From Anaerolinea sp. (GTDB lineage Bacteria > Chloroflexota > Anaerolineae > Anaerolineales > Anaerolineaceae), in the NCBI GenBank assembly GCA_029975055.1, contig JARKPU010000058.1:186001-250000 (forward strand): a stretch of 64,000 nt of DNA, written 5' to 3'. Below are positions 43,779-54,178 of the stretch, piece by piece. Below the pieces are notes generated by a model. The model had not been told where the DNA came from. It searched no databases and was given only the letters and a program-made list of their open reading frames with translations. Every line of letters begins with the position of its first letter. Position 1 is the stretch's first letter. The position numbers were made by a program, and so were the translations under genes.

Positions 43779-44126
43779 TTACCCCAGAGATTGGACGAGA
43801 GCGTCGGTCTTAGCAGCCATAATGAAATCATTCTGGTGCAGGCCGCGAATGGCGTGAGTCCACCAGCTGATGGTCACGCGCCCATATTCCACCAGCAGCG
43901 CCGGGTGATGCCCTTCCGCTTCGGCCAGGGCGCCGATCTTGTTGGCAAGCTCCAGCGCGCCAGTAAAGCCTTTCACGCGGATCGTGCGCACCAGGCGCGG
44001 GATGCCCTCCTGGCGGCTCAATTGCCAGCCGGGCACCTGGGGGAGCAGGGCATCGGTCTCCTCCGGGCTGAGCGGGGGAACCCCCCCGTGGCACGGGACG
44101 CACTTAAGATGGACCAGTTCCGTCAT
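43779..44126 (-). CDS. 4a-hydroxytetrahydrobiopterin dehydratase (pterin-4a-carbinolamine dehydratase)
   Basis: 115 residues. Dehydrates 4a-hydroxy-tetrahydropterin to regenerate the pterin cofactor. Motifs: LSPEETDALLPQVPGWQL, the active-site GHHPALLVEYGRVTISWWTH with the His pair and final His, and the helix HQNDFIMAAKTDAL. ATG 44126 is chosen because GGAGG then lies 6 bases upstream; ATG 44129 is too close. The gene ends 3 bases before the ECF sigma gene starts, so they may be co-transcribed. No aromatic amino acid hydroxylase is in the window, so its role could be in molybdopterin or folate chemistry. Confidence 0.9.
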   Translation of the reverse strand: MTELVHLKCVPCHGGVPPLSPEETDALLPQVPGWQLSRQEGIPRLVRTIRVKGFTGALELANKIGALAEAEGHHPALLVEYGRVTISWWTHAIRGLHQNDFIMAAKTDALVQSLG

Positions 44127-44191
44127 CATTGACCTCCAAAAGTAACGATAAGAATGGCATGTGCTATTATAACAACGGAGCAAGCGATTCG

Positions 44192-45271
44192 ATGAACTGG
44201 TCACCTGAAACCGGCCCGCAAGCGTGGTGGAAGCGCGTGCTGCTTTCGTGCTGCGCTTTGCTGATGATGGTCGCCTCCATCCCGGCGCAGGCGGTCTTCC
44301 CGGCGGACCTGGTGCTGTTCCGGCCCGAACCTTACCTCGAACAGGTGGAGCGAAGCGGTTTTTACCAAGATTACCCCGAGCTGGCCTTTGAGTTGATCGA
44401 AGCCGGCGGCGAGTTGACGCTGCCCGGAGCGGCGCAGTTCATCAAGACGCTCTTCCCGCCCGAGCGCTATACCGGCGTGCTGCGTTTCATCCTGCCGGAA
44501 GCCTGGGTGCGCGCGCAGGTGGAACAGGCGGTGACGGACTTCTGGGCTTATTACAATTTCCGGGCCGCCGATCTGCGCATAGCGATTGACTTCAGGCCGG
44601 TGAAGACCCGCCTGCAAGGCGCCGAGGGGCAGGCGCTGGTGAAGGCGGCCTTCGAGGAACTGCCGGAATGCTCGGCGCAAGACCTGATCAACATGGCCGG
44701 GCTGCTGCTGCAGGGGCGCACCGATGAGTTCCCGCGCTGCCGCCCGCCGCAGCAGATCGAGCAGCCGGTGTACCGCGGGCTGCAACTGGCGCTGGAGGGC
44801 TTCACCTCGGCGCTGCCCGATGAACTGGCGCTGGCCGAACGCCACAGCCTGCCCGGCCAGCGGGGGCCGGGGGGGTTATACGCGCTCTTCCGCTACGGGC
44901 TGCGCTGGAGCATCTTTTTCCTCGCGCTGCTGGCGGCTTGGGCAATCATCCTGCTGGGCTATTCCTGGCGGCGCTTCCTGGAGTGGGCCGGGCCGCCGCT
45001 CTACGCCGGAGGGGTGATGGGGGCCGTGCTGGCTTCCCTGCTGGGCGTTGCGGCGCGCTGGCTGGCGGAATCGATTGGGGGCATCCTGCCCGCCACGGCG
45101 CGGCAGGTGTTTGGCCTGTTCAGCGGGATGGCGCTGGGGGTCTTCCAGCAATTCCTGGCCTGGATGGGCGTGGCGGGGGTGGTCTTCGCGGTGGCCGGGC
45201 TGGGGGTGATCCTGGCGAGCAGAATTATGGGCAAAAGGTACTTCGCTACGACCTACTTCCTGAGGGATTAG
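44192..45271 (+). CDS. Exported membrane protein of unknown function
   Basis: 359 residues. A signal peptide (about 1-36; RVLLSCCALLMMVASIPAQA) precedes a roughly 200-residue helical outer domain with FRPEPYLEQVERSGFYQDYP and LFPPERYTGVLRFILPEAWV, followed by four hydrophobic helices (about 240-345) and a short basic tail. I do not recognise the family. A GGAGC lies upstream of ATG 44192 and TATTAT near 44166 may be the -10 box. It is the last G+C-rich gene before the A+T-rich island. Confidence 0.65.
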   Translation: MNWSPETGPQAWWKRVLLSCCALLMMVASIPAQAVFPADLVLFRPEPYLEQVERSGFYQDYPELAFELIEAGGELTLPGAAQFIKTLFPPERYTGVLRFILPEAWVRAQVEQAVTDFWAYYNFRAADLRIAIDFRPVKTRLQGAEGQALVKAAFEELPECSAQDLINMAGLLLQGRTDEFPRCRPPQQIEQPVYRGLQLALEGFTSALPDELALAERHSLPGQRGPGGLYALFRYGLRWSIFFLALLAAWAIILLGYSWRRFLEWAGPPLYAGGVMGAVLASLLGVAARWLAESIGGILPATARQVFGLFSGMALGVFQQFLAWMGVAGVVFAVAGLGVILASRIMGKRYFATTYFLRD

Positions 45272-45286
45272 GATAAATATTACTTT

Positions 45287-45886
45287 TTATTCAATATCTA
45301 TCAAGTCAGCAATTAACAAATCTAAATAAGCAAGAATTTTCATCACTTCATCATAACTTCTATAGGTGTGTGCTGCTGAGCTAGCACGATTATATGTGGA
45401 TCGGACTAACTCACTTATTCTTTCGTCAACCAAATTTACATTTTTCTCAACAACCTCTAATGTTTTAGAACCTTGATTTTTCTTTTGCAATATGAATCTC
45501 GCACGCTGAGTTTGGGTTATTCCTGAAGTTGAGGAGTCCTGTGTGAACCAAGGTTGTTGTTTTACCTCGTCGTCTGGAGCAAGTTGCCTAAGCAAATTAG
45601 ATATTATTTCCCTAACTTCGTGTGCTGTTCCAGCCCAGGATAAACGGTTAGGATTCGATATGTCACTTCTTACTTGCTTGTAACTATTTGCCAGTGTGGA
45701 AGAAATTCTTTCAAGGGCATCATATATCGCTTGCTTCTCAAACGAAGTCTCTATTTTATTCCTATATGAATTGGGATTAATGGTTTTGGCGTTTTCGCTT
45801 GTTGTCTTACCACCTTTGGTTTCTACCAGGTGTTCTATCTCTTTCGCCATAGTTAATGCTAATTTAGCTAGTTCTCTACTGTCCAT
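45287..45886 (-). CDS. Unknown helical protein of the A+T-rich island (possible HEPN-like nuclease)
   Basis: 199 residues, mostly helical (MDSRELAKLALTMAKEIEHL, WAGTAHEVREIISNLLRQLA, GITQTQRARFILQKK). Near the C-terminus, YNRASSAAHTYRSYDEVMKI contains R-x5-H, the spacing (R-x4-6-H) of HEPN ribonucleases. The family is not one I can name. Its start overlaps the end of the upstream gene by 11 bases, so the two are a coupled pair; there is no clear binding site before the ATG. A TTG at 45931 is an in-frame alternative. A defence or toxin role is inference. Confidence 0.6.
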   Translation of the reverse strand: MDSRELAKLALTMAKEIEHLVETKGGKTTSENAKTINPNSYRNKIETSFEKQAIYDALERISSTLANSYKQVRSDISNPNRLSWAGTAHEVREIISNLLRQLAPDDEVKQQPWFTQDSSTSGITQTQRARFILQKKNQGSKTLEVVEKNVNLVDERISELVRSTYNRASSAAHTYRSYDEVMKILAYLDLLIADLIDIE

Positions 45887-46631
45887 CTGGAGAATTTCGC
45901 GTAGGATAGAGATGCTTTGCCATACTTGCAAATAATTGATCTATCTGTTCATTCGTTGTGTCTGATGATAAATGAATTTGTATATCGATATGTATCGAAG
46001 GATAAGGATTATCCTGGAATTTCGCTTGTTCTACCGTAGTAATATTCGCTCCATCACTAAGGCTTTTCGGATTTAAAGATTCCCTCGCCTTTTCTACTTG
46101 TTCGGTCTGTAGACTCGTTTGGAGATCCTTTGACAACTTCTCGAGTGCATAATCCGCCGAAACAATTCGTTTTACACCGCTGATTTCCTGTATTAAGCCT
46201 ACATATTCACCATTCCTTAATAGAACTTCTAAACATTTCTGGGCATTACCTTCAGATATCCCCTTTGATATTAGAAAATCCTTGGCCGCTGAATTTGAGG
46301 GAACTATAGAATTGCAATAATTCTCATAAAATTGCTTGAAAATTCTGACGCCTAGGACAGCGTCAAGCTTAGCCTTTGGATCTCTTTTGGTTACAATCTT
46401 CATTCCTCTATCAAGCAGATTTATCATCTCTGATTTATAACTTCCTTGAGTCAAACCGTATCCAGATGATGCAGTAACCAATGATCTGCTAGTGCTGCTT
46501 GATGGACTTCTATTCAAGTCATCGAATATTGTCAAACGCCTCATTGGTCTCCCAGAGTTTTGCTTCACGATGGTTTCAGCAATAAGAAGAGCCTCATCAA
46601 TAGGAAGTGGAGGGAATGGAGATAGTGGCAT
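45876..46631 (-). CDS. Unknown protein of the A+T-rich island (DUF5343-like C-terminus)
   Basis: 251 residues. N-terminal MPLSPFPPLPIDEALLIAET, a Ser-rich low-complexity stretch (about 38-62), a winged-helix-like middle (FLISKGISEGNAQKCLEVLLRN followed by GEYVGLIQ) and the ending IHIDIQIHLSSDTTNEQIDQ then LFASMAKHLY. A similar ending occurs, from memory, in proteins labelled DUF5343 next to small helical partners in variable genome regions. GAGGAGA precedes the ATG. Codon use (AGA, ATA, TTA) differs sharply from the neighbours. First gene of the pair; function unknown. Confidence 0.6.
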   Translation of the reverse strand: MPLSPFPPLPIDEALLIAETIVKQNSGRPMRRLTIFDDLNRSPSSSTSRSLVTASSGYGLTQGSYKSEMINLLDRGMKIVTKRDPKAKLDAVLGVRIFKQFYENYCNSIVPSNSAAKDFLISKGISEGNAQKCLEVLLRNGEYVGLIQEISGVKRIVSADYALEKLSKDLQTSLQTEQVEKARESLNPKSLSDGANITTVEQAKFQDNPYPSIHIDIQIHLSSDTTNEQIDQLFASMAKHLYPTRNSPDGQ

Positions 46632-46777
46632 ATTCTCCTCAGCTCATTTATAGACAGTTTTTGATTTGTCGGACATTGTTTTACATTATATTTAATACCC
46701 CATTACAATAATAATAAATTAAAAATTAATTCCACGCAAGTAGAAGGCATCCTAGAATTGTGTTCTTAATTATATTG

Positions 46778-49351
<2,574 letters not shown>

Positions 49352-49446
49352 AGATGATTATTTTAAGCCCAATCGGTGGATTGGGGGGGCGGGTGAAGAA
49401 AATGACGGAAAATGCTCAAATCGCAAAAATTGGTGTTGAATTTGAG

Positions 49447-49474
49447 TTGCCTGCTGCGCGAATCGGTCTATAAT
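49447..49474 (+). promoter_or_regulatory. Promoter of the ABC ATPase gene
   Basis: TTGCCT (49447-49452), 16-bp spacer, TATAAT (49469-49474). AAAGGAG at 49496-49502 is the ribosome binding site for ATG 49510. Confidence 0.65.
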
Positions 49475-49509
49475 GGAGTCACTATACTCGTTCCGAAAGG
49501 AGAAACACA

Positions 49510-50622
49510 ATGGCTGGTGTACAGTACGATCATGTGACGAAGAAGTTCGGAGATTTTACCGCGCTCAACGACCTGGATATCACGATCGAGGACAAGGAAT
49601 TCCTGGTCCTGGTCGGCCCTTCAGGCTGCGGTAAAACAACAGCCCTGCGCTGCCTGGCCGGGCTGGAAGAGATCACGATGGGACGAATTCTCATTGGCAA
49701 CCAAGTCGTGAACGATGTTCCTCCGAAGGACCGCGACATTGCCATGGTTTTCCAATCCTACGCGCTGTATCCGCACATGACGGTCTTCGACAACATGGCC
49801 TTCGGCCTGAAGCTGCGCAAGGTTCCGAAGGATCAGATCAAGCGCCGGGTCGAAGACGCCGCCCAGACCCTGGGCATCGAGAACCTGTTGAAGCGGAAAC
49901 CCCGCGAGCTTTCCGGCGGCCAGCGCCAGCGCGTGGCGGTTGGGCGGGCCATTGTTCGCGAGCCAAAGGTGTTTCTCTTCGACGAACCGCTCTCTAACCT
50001 GGATGCGAAGCTGCGCGTCCAGACGCGCGCCGAGATCAGCAAACTGCATCAGCGCCTGCAAACCACCTTCATTTACGTGACGCACGACCAGGTGGAAGCC
50101 ATGACGATGGCCACCCGCATCGCGGTGATGAATAAGGGCGTGCTGCAGCAGCTGGATACCCCGCAGAACCTGTATGACCGCCCGGCCAACCTGTTCGTGG
50201 CCGGTTTCATCGGCTCACCGGCGATGAACTTCTTCCCCGCCAAGCTGCGCAAAGACGACGGCAACCTGATCGTCGACGGCGACGAGTTCGCGGTGAAGGT
50301 GCCGGAGAATAAGATCGCCACCTACCTGCCGTATGTCAACAAGGATGTGATCTTCGGGATTCGCCCTGAAGATATCCACAACCCGGTCTTCGCGCCTCCG
50401 GGCATCCACTCGGCGGCCATCGAGACGAAAGTGGACGTGACCGAGTTGATGGGCAATGAAATCTTCCTCTACCTGGTGACCGGGAAGAACAGCTTCGTCG
50501 CCCGCGTGGACCCGCGCACGCGCTTCCAGATCGGCGATAAAGTCCAGCTGGTGCTCAACATGGACAACATGCACCTGTTCGATCCTTCGGCCGATCCCGA
50601 AAACCCGCCGGCCGTGCGCTGA
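49510..50622 (+). CDS. Stand-alone MsmX/UgpC/MalK-type ABC transporter ATPase
   Basis: 370 residues. ATPase domain (about 1-235): Walker A GPSGCGKTT, Q-loop MVFQSYALYPHMTV, signature LSGGQRQRVAVGRA, Walker B VFLFDEPLSNLD and H-loop THD. A C-terminal TOBE/OB regulatory domain follows (about 240-365; IFGIRPEDIHNP). It energises carbohydrate importers (CUT1 family). No permease or binding-protein gene is adjacent, so it probably serves several importers encoded elsewhere, as MsmX does in Bacillus. It has its own promoter and terminator. Confidence 0.93.
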   Translation: MAGVQYDHVTKKFGDFTALNDLDITIEDKEFLVLVGPSGCGKTTALRCLAGLEEITMGRILIGNQVVNDVPPKDRDIAMVFQSYALYPHMTVFDNMAFGLKLRKVPKDQIKRRVEDAAQTLGIENLLKRKPRELSGGQRQRVAVGRAIVREPKVFLFDEPLSNLDAKLRVQTRAEISKLHQRLQTTFIYVTHDQVEAMTMATRIAVMNKGVLQQLDTPQNLYDRPANLFVAGFIGSPAMNFFPAKLRKDDGNLIVDGDEFAVKVPENKIATYLPYVNKDVIFGIRPEDIHNPVFAPPGIHSAAIETKVDVTELMGNEIFLYLVTGKNSFVARVDPRTRFQIGDKVQLVLNMDNMHLFDPSADPENPPAVR

Positions 50623-50634
50623 TCACCCCTGGCG

Positions 50635-51336
50635 CTACGCCTGCCCCTCTCCCAGCGGGAGAGGGGTTTTCTTTTCTTTCGCCGCGCTCCGGCCCAGCCA
50701 GATGAGCAGAGCCGCCCCCAGAATGGTGAGCGCGCCCATCAGGATGAAGGCATCGCGCCAGAAGGGGATGGGAAAGAGGCGGATGAGCGAATCGGAGTAG
50801 AGAAAGATCCACGTGTCGCCGGTGAAGAAGATGCGGTGGAAGACGGTGAACAGGCTGGTGAAGCTGACCGCCACCGCTGCCAGGATGAAGGCTACCAGGC
50901 CGAGCGTCCAGGCGCCACCGCGGCCAAAGGCGCGCAAGAGTTCACCAAGCCACATGCGCCGCCAGGCGAGCGCCAGCAGAACCACATACAGCCCGGCCAG
51001 GATCGTCCAGGCGGTGATCATCTGCTGGATGAGCGTTTTGACATCCTGCATATGGCTGAGCTCGCGCTCGTTATAGAGCGGCGTGCCGTCTTCGAGGCGC
51101 TGGCCGGCCAGGAATTCGATGCCGGCGCTGTTGAGCAGGTAGTCGATCGAGACTTTCGACCACTTCAGGCGCTGCTCGAGGGTGAACCCGTAGCGATCGG
51201 GTGGGAAGTAGGGCATGCGGTACTCGACTTGCGGATACAACGGGGTGATCAACAGGCGGATGGAAGTCATCATCAGGAAGAAGGGCACGCTCAAGGAGAT
51301 GAGCGCCAGGCCGATCGAGCGCAGGTTGAGCTTCAT
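50635..51336 (-). CDS. TIGR01906/DUF1461-type membrane protein
   Basis: 233 residues with four or five hydrophobic helices. An N-terminal helix (LALISLSVPFFLMMTSIRLL) is followed by an outer region with RMPYFPPDRYGF, LKWSKVSIDYLL and ERELSHMQDVKTLIQQ, then three helices. This layout matches the TIGR01906 integral membrane family. It overlaps the preceding gene by 4 bases (ATGA), so it is translationally coupled to it. The C-terminal TPLPLGEGQ is encoded by the palindromic terminator of the convergent ABC gene. Confidence 0.75.
   Translation of the reverse strand: MKLNLRSIGLALISLSVPFFLMMTSIRLLITPLYPQVEYRMPYFPPDRYGFTLEQRLKWSKVSIDYLLNSAGIEFLAGQRLEDGTPLYNERELSHMQDVKTLIQQMITAWTILAGLYVVLLALAWRRMWLGELLRAFGRGGAWTLGLVAFILAAVAVSFTSLFTVFHRIFFTGDTWIFLYSDSLIRLFPIPFWRDAFILMGALTILGAALLIWLGRSAAKEKKTPLPLGEGQA
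50644..50670. terminator. Palindromic terminator within the end of the TIGR01906-like gene
   Basis: 10-bp stem CCCCTCTCCC/GGGAGAGGGG (50644-50653, 50657-50666), loop AGC, four T followed by a T-rich run. It ends the ABC ATPase transcript and resembles widespread intergenic palindromes. Confidence 0.75.
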
Positions 51337-52889
51337 TGCAGCACCTCCGTTTCGCCGGAAAAGAGGAACTTCAAGACCATGTTGTTGGTCACCCATTCGA
51401 TGGGGGCGCGGTCGTCGGTGAAGACCTGCCCGCCCACGGGGGCCGGCTGCAGGTTCGCCAGAGCGACCTGCAGGGGGTAAAGGATCAACGGGCTGACATC
51501 GCCGCGCTGAGTCAGGTACACCAGGTTCAGGTCAAGGTTGCCTGGGTCGGCCGGTTGAACGCTGGCATAGATGATCGAGTTGAACGTATCCGGCAGGTCC
51601 ACCACATACACGCTGGCAAAGACGGTCTGCAAGGTGGCGCTGATGTCTTCGATCAAGCGCCGGTCGCCGGGCGCGCGCCCGACGTTGATGGTCGCCACGC
51701 CGTCGGCGGTGAGGTGCGCGTGCACCTGCTGGAAGAACTCGCGCGTAGTCAGGTGCCAGGGGATGTAGGGGGGGCGATAGGCGTCGATGCTGATGACCTG
51801 ATAGCGGCGCGGGCTGTGGGCCAGGCCGTAGCGCCCGTCTTGCAGGATGACGTTCAGGTTGGGCAGGTCCATGCCGAAGTAATCGCGGCCCACCTGCACG
51901 ATTTTCGGGTCGATCTCGTAACCGTCAATGAGGATGGGCCCGTAGGCGGCGGTGGCCTGGCGGGCAGTGGTCCCGGCCGCCAGCCCGACGATGGCCATGC
52001 TGCGCAGGTCGGCGGGGTCATAAGGCGCGCGGGTGAAATAAGGCGCCGCCAGCACCTGCTCCCACGGCCCGGCGTAGAGCAGCTGGGTGGGGTGGTAGAT
52101 GGAATGGATGCCCTGGCCCTCGTTCAGGCGCAGGTAGCGGAAATCGCCCTCCTGGAGCACCTGGATGTAGTTGTAGGAAGACTCGGCCTCGTAGATCATC
52201 CCGGCGGTGGTTTTATCGAACCCGCGCACGCCCAGCACCGCCAGCGCGGCGATCACCAGGGGCATCCAGCCCAGGGCGGCCGCCGGGCGCCAGCCGCAGG
52301 TCCGCCAGAGCAGCGCCAGCGTCACCAGCAGGAGCAGCCCGGAGATGGCCAGGAAAGTGCGGTAGGTGCCGATGGTGGGGATGAGCAGCAGCCCGGGCAA
52401 GAAGGTGCCGATGAAGGAGCCGAGGGTGGAGACGGCGTAAATGCGCCCTGAGATGCGCCCCGCCTGGCTGGCATCCTGAATGGCGAGGCGGATGGCGAAG
52501 GGCGAAGCCGTCCCCAGCAGGGTGATGGGGACGATGAAGAGCACCATCACCACCGCGAAGGAGCCGATCAACGCGCCCATTTGCAGCTGGTCGAAGGCAT
52601 CGGCGGCCAGTTGGAGCACCGGCCTGGAGATGAGCGGCACCAGCCCGATGGTGAACGCCCCCCAGGCGAGCACGCGCAGGAAGGTGAGGGGATGCGGCGA
52701 ACGGTCGGCCCAGCGCCCGCCGATGAAGTACCCGGCGGTCAGGTAGATGAGGATCAGGCCGATGATTGAAGCGTAGATCAGGTTGCTGGTGCCGAAATGG
52801 TTTTCCAGCAGGCGCGAAGCGGCCAGTTCTGCCGCCAGCGTGGTGAGCCCGGAGAAGAAGACGGCGATATAGAGGTGCGAGGTGCGCAT
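51333..52889 (-). CDS. Spermidine-synthase-like protein with N-terminal membrane domain
   Basis: 518 residues. The first approximately 220 form 6-7 membrane helices (FFSGLTTLAAELAASRLLEN, YFIGGRWADRSP). Residues 240-500 resemble the spermidine-synthase methyltransferase fold: YEAESSYNYIQVLQEGDFRY, AIVGLAAGTTARQATAAYG, DGYEIDPKIVQVGRDYF, VILQDGRYGL. The glycine-rich loop is altered (AAGTTA rather than GGGDG) and the family catalytic Asp is not clear, so true aminopropyl transfer is doubtful. The start is fixed by TATAAT six bases before ATG 52889. The TIGR01906-like gene overlaps its end by 4 bases. Confidence 0.8.
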   Translation of the reverse strand: MRTSHLYIAVFFSGLTTLAAELAASRLLENHFGTSNLIYASIIGLILIYLTAGYFIGGRWADRSPHPLTFLRVLAWGAFTIGLVPLISRPVLQLAADAFDQLQMGALIGSFAVVMVLFIVPITLLGTASPFAIRLAIQDASQAGRISGRIYAVSTLGSFIGTFLPGLLLIPTIGTYRTFLAISGLLLLVTLALLWRTCGWRPAAALGWMPLVIAALAVLGVRGFDKTTAGMIYEAESSYNYIQVLQEGDFRYLRLNEGQGIHSIYHPTQLLYAGPWEQVLAAPYFTRAPYDPADLRSMAIVGLAAGTTARQATAAYGPILIDGYEIDPKIVQVGRDYFGMDLPNLNVILQDGRYGLAHSPRRYQVISIDAYRPPYIPWHLTTREFFQQVHAHLTADGVATINVGRAPGDRRLIEDISATLQTVFASVYVVDLPDTFNSIIYASVQPADPGNLDLNLVYLTQRGDVSPLILYPLQVALANLQPAPVGGQVFTDDRAPIEWVTNNMVLKFLFSGETEVLQ

Positions 52890-52895
52890 GCAGGA

Positions 52896-52901
52896 ATTAT
52901 A
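52896..52901 (-). promoter_or_regulatory. -10 box (leaderless type) of the spermidine-synthase-like gene
   Basis: TATAAT on the minus strand with exactly six bases to the ATG at 52889. Confidence 0.6.
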
Positions 52902-52942
52902 ACGTGAACACAGGTGGGGCCGGCCCCGGCGCACAAATTGAC

Positions 52943-52972
52943 TTGTTCATAGAACAAAAATACTATTATAAT
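52943..52972 (+). promoter_or_regulatory. Promoter with a 15-bp palindrome over the -35 region, upstream of the PolB cassette
   Basis: TTGTTC-ATA-GAACAA (52943-52957) is a perfect palindrome; its first half is also the only -35-like element (18 bases from TATAAT at 52967-52972). A regulator bound here would cover the promoter. The remaining leader to 53105 shows no other element I recognise. Confidence 0.55.
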
Positions 52973-53105
52973 GATAAGCAGAATTCCGATCCGCTCCAGC
53001 CGTTGGAGAAATTGCTCGGGCCCGGTGCGCCCACGCCAGGCGGCTCTGGGGCGAGGCTTCTCATGCCAGGCCGGGCGGTGAGTGGGGTTCGCCTGTGAGG
53101 TGGCC

Positions 53106-53513
53106 GTGTCGCTCTTCGATGACCTGCTGCGCTGGCTTGGGTTCCTGCCGCGCAGCGATGCGCTGCGTTTTCAACTGGATCAGCCCTACGACGAGCTGCT
53201 GCAAATCCTGGCGGAGGCCGAGCAGCGCCCGGTGGAGGATGTGGCGGCCGACCTGTTGATCGGCGCGCTCAACGAACGCCACCTTGCCGAGCTGAACCTG
53301 GCGCGCTGGCGCACGCTCTCGCCGCGCGAGCAGCAGGTGGCTGCGCTGATCTGCCTGAACTACACCAACCGCGAGATTGCCGTGCGGCTGAGGCTCTCGC
53401 CGGAGACGGTCAAGACGCATGCGCGCAATTTGCTGAACAAATTCCACCTGCGCAGCCGCTCGCAGCTGCGCCAGGCGCTGGCCGAATGGGATTTCAGCGC
53501 CTGGGAAGCCTGA
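53106..53513 (+). CDS. Small LuxR-type HTH protein heading the PolB cassette
   Basis: 135 residues. The N-terminal part has LRFQLDQPYDELLQILAEAE followed by QRPVEDVAADLLIGAL, which resembles a ribbon-helix-helix segment. The C-terminal part is a LuxR/FixJ HTH (about 72-130; LSPREQQVAALICLNYTNRE, ETVKTHARNLLNKFHLRS). There is no receiver domain. GTG 53106 is preferred because GAGG lies 5 bases upstream; an earlier in-frame GTG is at 53082. The palindromic promoter upstream could be its own operator. A GGGGGTTAACCCCC palindrome (53531-53544) separates it from the next gene, so co-transcription is not certain. Confidence 0.75.
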   Translation: MSLFDDLLRWLGFLPRSDALRFQLDQPYDELLQILAEAEQRPVEDVAADLLIGALNERHLAELNLARWRTLSPREQQVAALICLNYTNREIAVRLRLSPETVKTHARNLLNKFHLRSRSQLRQALAEWDFSAWEA

Positions 53514-53610
53514 AAACCGCCCTCCCCCCTGGGGGTTAACCCCCTCTTCCCCTCTCTTTCACCCTTGCGTGGGATGCCCGCGCCGCCTCTGCCGGCGCTA
53601 TGCTGTGGGC

Positions 53611-54165
53611 ATGCACATCATTCCTGCGCCCGATTCCGGGCAACTTTTGGTAGTGATCACGCCCTACGTAGGCGGGCAGTCAATCTTTGAACTGGTGGCG
53701 CGCCTGGCCCTGCAGGGTGGGTTGGAGGTGGTGGATGGAGGGAACACGTTCAATGCGTATCACGTGGTGCGCACGCTGCGCCGCCAGACGCCGGCTTATG
53801 CACAGGCAATGGCGCGCATCCGCCTCTCGCGCGTCTTCACCTGTTATCAGATGGAGACGCTGCTGGCTGGCCTGGAGGGGGAGCCGCGCGGCGGCGCGCC
53901 GCTGCTGGCGCTGGATTTCCTCTCCACCTTTGCCGACCAGAACGTGGCGGTGGCGGAACGCCGCCGGCTGCTGCGCACCTGCCTGAAGCACCTGCAGCGC
54001 ATGACTTCCGCCGGGCCGGTGGGCGTGTGGGTGCGCGCCCGCACGGTGGTGCCGGAGGAGGTCGGCGAGTTCACCGCGCTGGTGGCGGGCGCGGCGGGGC
54101 GTGTCTGGCGGCTGGATCACCTTCCAGCGGCCGGGCCGCAGCAGCCCCGCCTGATTCTGGATTAA
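53611..54165 (+). CDS. RecA/Rad51-like protein with degenerate Walker A (ImuA-like role suggested)
   Basis: 184 residues that can be laid over the RecA/Rad51 core: first strand QLLVVITPYVGGQSIFELVA (P-loop position reads VGGQS at 20-24, without the Lys), LEVVDGGNTFNAYHVVRTLR (like IDTEGTFRPERL in Rad51), ARIRLSRVFTCYQMETLLAG, Walker B-like LLALDFLSTF (D102) and the helix LRTCLKHLQRM. No DNA-binding C-terminal domain. ATPase activity is therefore unlikely. Such inactive RecA-like proteins partner translesion polymerases in imuA/imuB systems. TATGCT stands six bases before the ATG. It lies 13 bases before the next gene. Confidence 0.65.
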   Translation: MHIIPAPDSGQLLVVITPYVGGQSIFELVARLALQGGLEVVDGGNTFNAYHVVRTLRRQTPAYAQAMARIRLSRVFTCYQMETLLAGLEGEPRGGAPLLALDFLSTFADQNVAVAERRRLLRTCLKHLQRMTSAGPVGVWVRARTVVPEEVGEFTALVAGAAGRVWRLDHLPAAGPQQPRLILD

Positions 54166-54178
54166 AGGGGGCGGGCCG

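Larger units (their letters stand above)
45272..46777. other. A+T-rich island (probable horizontal acquisition)
   Basis: From just after the stop at 45271 to the mutS stop, G+C falls to roughly one third by eye (lines around 45300 are below 30%), against about 65% on both sides. It holds two minus-strand genes. The 146 bases at 46632-46777 are very A+T-rich, with TATAAT on the minus strand at 46685-46690 as probable -10 box. No integrase, transposase or flanking repeats are visible. Confidence 0.8.

Noticed and set aside
44101..44200. Divergent start of the pterin dehydratase at 44204 and of the membrane protein at 44129
   Set aside because: Both longer versions would overlap each other; good binding sites support 44126 and 44192.
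52938..52943. TTGACT as -35 box for the TATAAT at 52967
   Set aside because: The spacer would be 23 bases, too long for a sigma-70 promoter.
52943..52957. Canonical LexA (SOS) box
   Set aside because: Known Gram-positive type boxes read GAAC-N4-GTTC; here the half-sites are in the opposite order with a 3-base gap.
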